Positions 5,954 through 6,506 of a DNA stretch of 6,506 nt are shown piece after piece; positions within the stretch are counted from its first letter, which is position 1; each line of letters starts with the position of its first letter. The DNA lies in assembly GCA_020631035.1 (NCBI GenBank), contig JAHDIA010000362.1:1-6506 (forward strand). Direction: 5' to 3'. The translations under genes were made by a program, and so were the position numbers. The notes under the pieces are model-generated. The model saw nothing but the letters and a program-made list of their open reading frames with translations. It was not told where the DNA came from and did not search any database. The stretch is from Chitinophagales bacterium (lineage in GTDB: Bacteria > Bacteroidota > Bacteroidia > Chitinophagales > UBA2359).

Positions 5954-6263
5954 ATTATTTTCTCTGGTTTTGTTTGGTGATAAACAGTGAGACCTCCTCA
6001 AAGGTTAAAATATAAACCAATAAACAAAAATTCCACTATTTGAATATTTTTATACAAGCTGGGAAAATGTGATTCCAGAACCTCTGTTTATTTAGAAGTT
6101 TGTTTGGAGAATGAAAGTATGGCTCAAAAGCCTTTTTCTAAATAAAAATACACTCCAAAATTGCTTTTTTTCATCTAAAATACCCAAAAAACGGTCTAAA
6201 GTTTGGATTTTTAGCAAACATAACATATATTCACTTATACAAAACATTTACATACTCGCACTC
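5954..6263. other. AT-rich divergent intergenic region
   Basis: This stretch separates the leftward lipoprotein gene from the rightward NTPase-like gene and should hold both promoters. No exact TAnnTTTG box was found at a convincing distance on either strand. The 73-codon plus-strand frame from ATG 6111 to TAA 6330-6332 is rich in Lys, Ile, Phe and Asn, as chance frames in AT-rich DNA are, and is not accepted as a gene. Confidence 0.4.
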
Positions 6264-6335
6264 ATTAAAATAGGGAACTCATATTACATTAAAATAGGGA
6301 ACTCATATTACATTAGAATAGGGGATTCATAATCA
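6264..6335. repeat. 24-bp tandem repeat upstream of the NTPase-like gene
   Basis: Two identical 24-base copies (6264-6287 and 6288-6311), each beginning ATTAAAATAGGGAACTCA, are followed by a third diverged copy (6312-6335, beginning ATTAGAATAGGGGATTCA). The array ends 16 bases before the ATG at 6352. The unit length is a multiple of three, so the small frame that crosses it shows an 8-residue repeat (IKIGNSYY). The position suggests a binding-site array or leader element for the downstream gene, but nothing proves it. Confidence 0.9.
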
Positions 6336-6351
6336 ACTAACTAGCCTAGCT

Positions 6352-6506
6352 ATGTCTGACCAAAACTTTGATAAAGTTGGTTCTAAAATAAAGGAAATTT
6401 ATATAGAACTAAAGAACTACCATTATTTTCACCGTCCCAGTAGCATCCGTGAACAAGATGCTCGCTTTATAGGACGTGAAGAAATAATTGAAAAACTAAA
6501 GTCTTT
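6352..6506 (+). CDS. Probable STAND/NB-ARC-type NTPase, N-terminus only (runs off right edge)
   Basis: The first 51 codons of an open frame are present; the ATG at 6352-6354 is the first start after an in-frame TAG at 6319-6321. The N-terminal 36 residues are charged, with a helical stretch (KIKEIYIELKNYHYF). They are followed by ARFIGREEIIEKLKS (37-51). F-[IV]-G-R-E/D with a following Leu-rich helix is the usual entry to the nucleotide-binding domain in STAND and related AAA-type ATPases, with the Walker A loop (GxGGIGKT) normally 15-30 residues later, which would lie outside the window. No signal peptide is seen, so it is probably cytoplasmic. STAND NTPases act as ligand-triggered signalling switches and many take part in phage defence or regulated cell death. 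That role is inference here, since no Walker motif, sensor repeat or effector domain is visible. Confidence 0.7.
   Translation, partial: MSDQNFDKVGSKIKEIYIELKNYHYFHRPSSIREQDARFIGREEIIEKLKS

Noticed and set aside
5993..5998. AGGAGG on the minus strand as a ribosome binding site
   Set aside because: It lies just inside the TTG candidate start and about 40 bases before the GTG, so it fits neither start; Bacteroidota seldom rely on such sites.
6111..6332. 73-codon plus-strand ATG frame with an IKIGNSYY repeat
   Set aside because: The composition is typical of chance frames in AT-rich DNA, and the 8-residue repeat follows from the 24-bp DNA repeat. A small leader peptide cannot be excluded.
6264..6335. 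24-bp repeats considered as plasmid-type origin iterons
   Set aside because: There are only three copies, no replication initiator gene or DnaA boxes are seen, and the context is chromosomal.

Overview
This AT-rich window looks like a chromosomal segment of a member of the Bacteroidota, probably near the Saprospiria or Cytophagia. The evidence is exact or near-exact Bacteroidota-type -7 boxes (TAnnTTTG) about 30-40 bases upstream of two genes, weak or absent Shine-Dalgarno sequences, lipoproteins with a lipobox, a fused formiminotransferase-cyclodeaminase, and repeat-rich intergenic DNA. The lineage is inferred from these traits, not from a marker gene.

Layout. (1) 1-502, minus: the N-terminal 167 residues of a TPR-like helical protein that runs off the left edge and starts at GTG. 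(2) 560-1106: about 550 bases with no gene, holding a hairpin-rich block (about 735-937), AATTGT-type simple repeats and a 10-unit octamer tandem array (1018-1097). The array runs to the stop codon of the next gene. (3) 1107-1763, minus: a single-pass membrane protein with a degenerate NlpC/P60-like cysteine-peptidase domain. (4) 1917-2927, plus: a lipoprotein M48 zinc metallopeptidase with an unusual S/T/N/K/P-rich tail. (5) 2928-3197: a cluster of hairpins, three of them tandem copies of a 50-51 bp unit, then a strong bidirectional terminator between two convergent genes. (6) 3198-4889, minus: bifunctional FtcD. (7) 4890-5182: the FtcD promoter and a palindromic element flanked by a 10-bp direct repeat. 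(8) 5183-5953, minus: an unrecognised lipoprotein. (9) 5954-6351: AT-rich leader DNA with a 24-bp tandem repeat. (10) 6352 to the right edge, plus: the start of a probable STAND/NB-ARC-type NTPase.

The genes do not form an operon or a shared pathway. FtcD belongs to histidine breakdown and folate one-carbon metabolism, but no other hut gene is present. The M48 protein and the NlpC/P60-like protein are divergently arranged cell-envelope proteins. The most distinctive content is intergenic: four or five different repeat or palindrome families in 6.5 kb. The right-edge gene may open a STAND NTPase (signalling or conflict) locus, but its defining motifs lie outside the window, so no new system can be demonstrated here.
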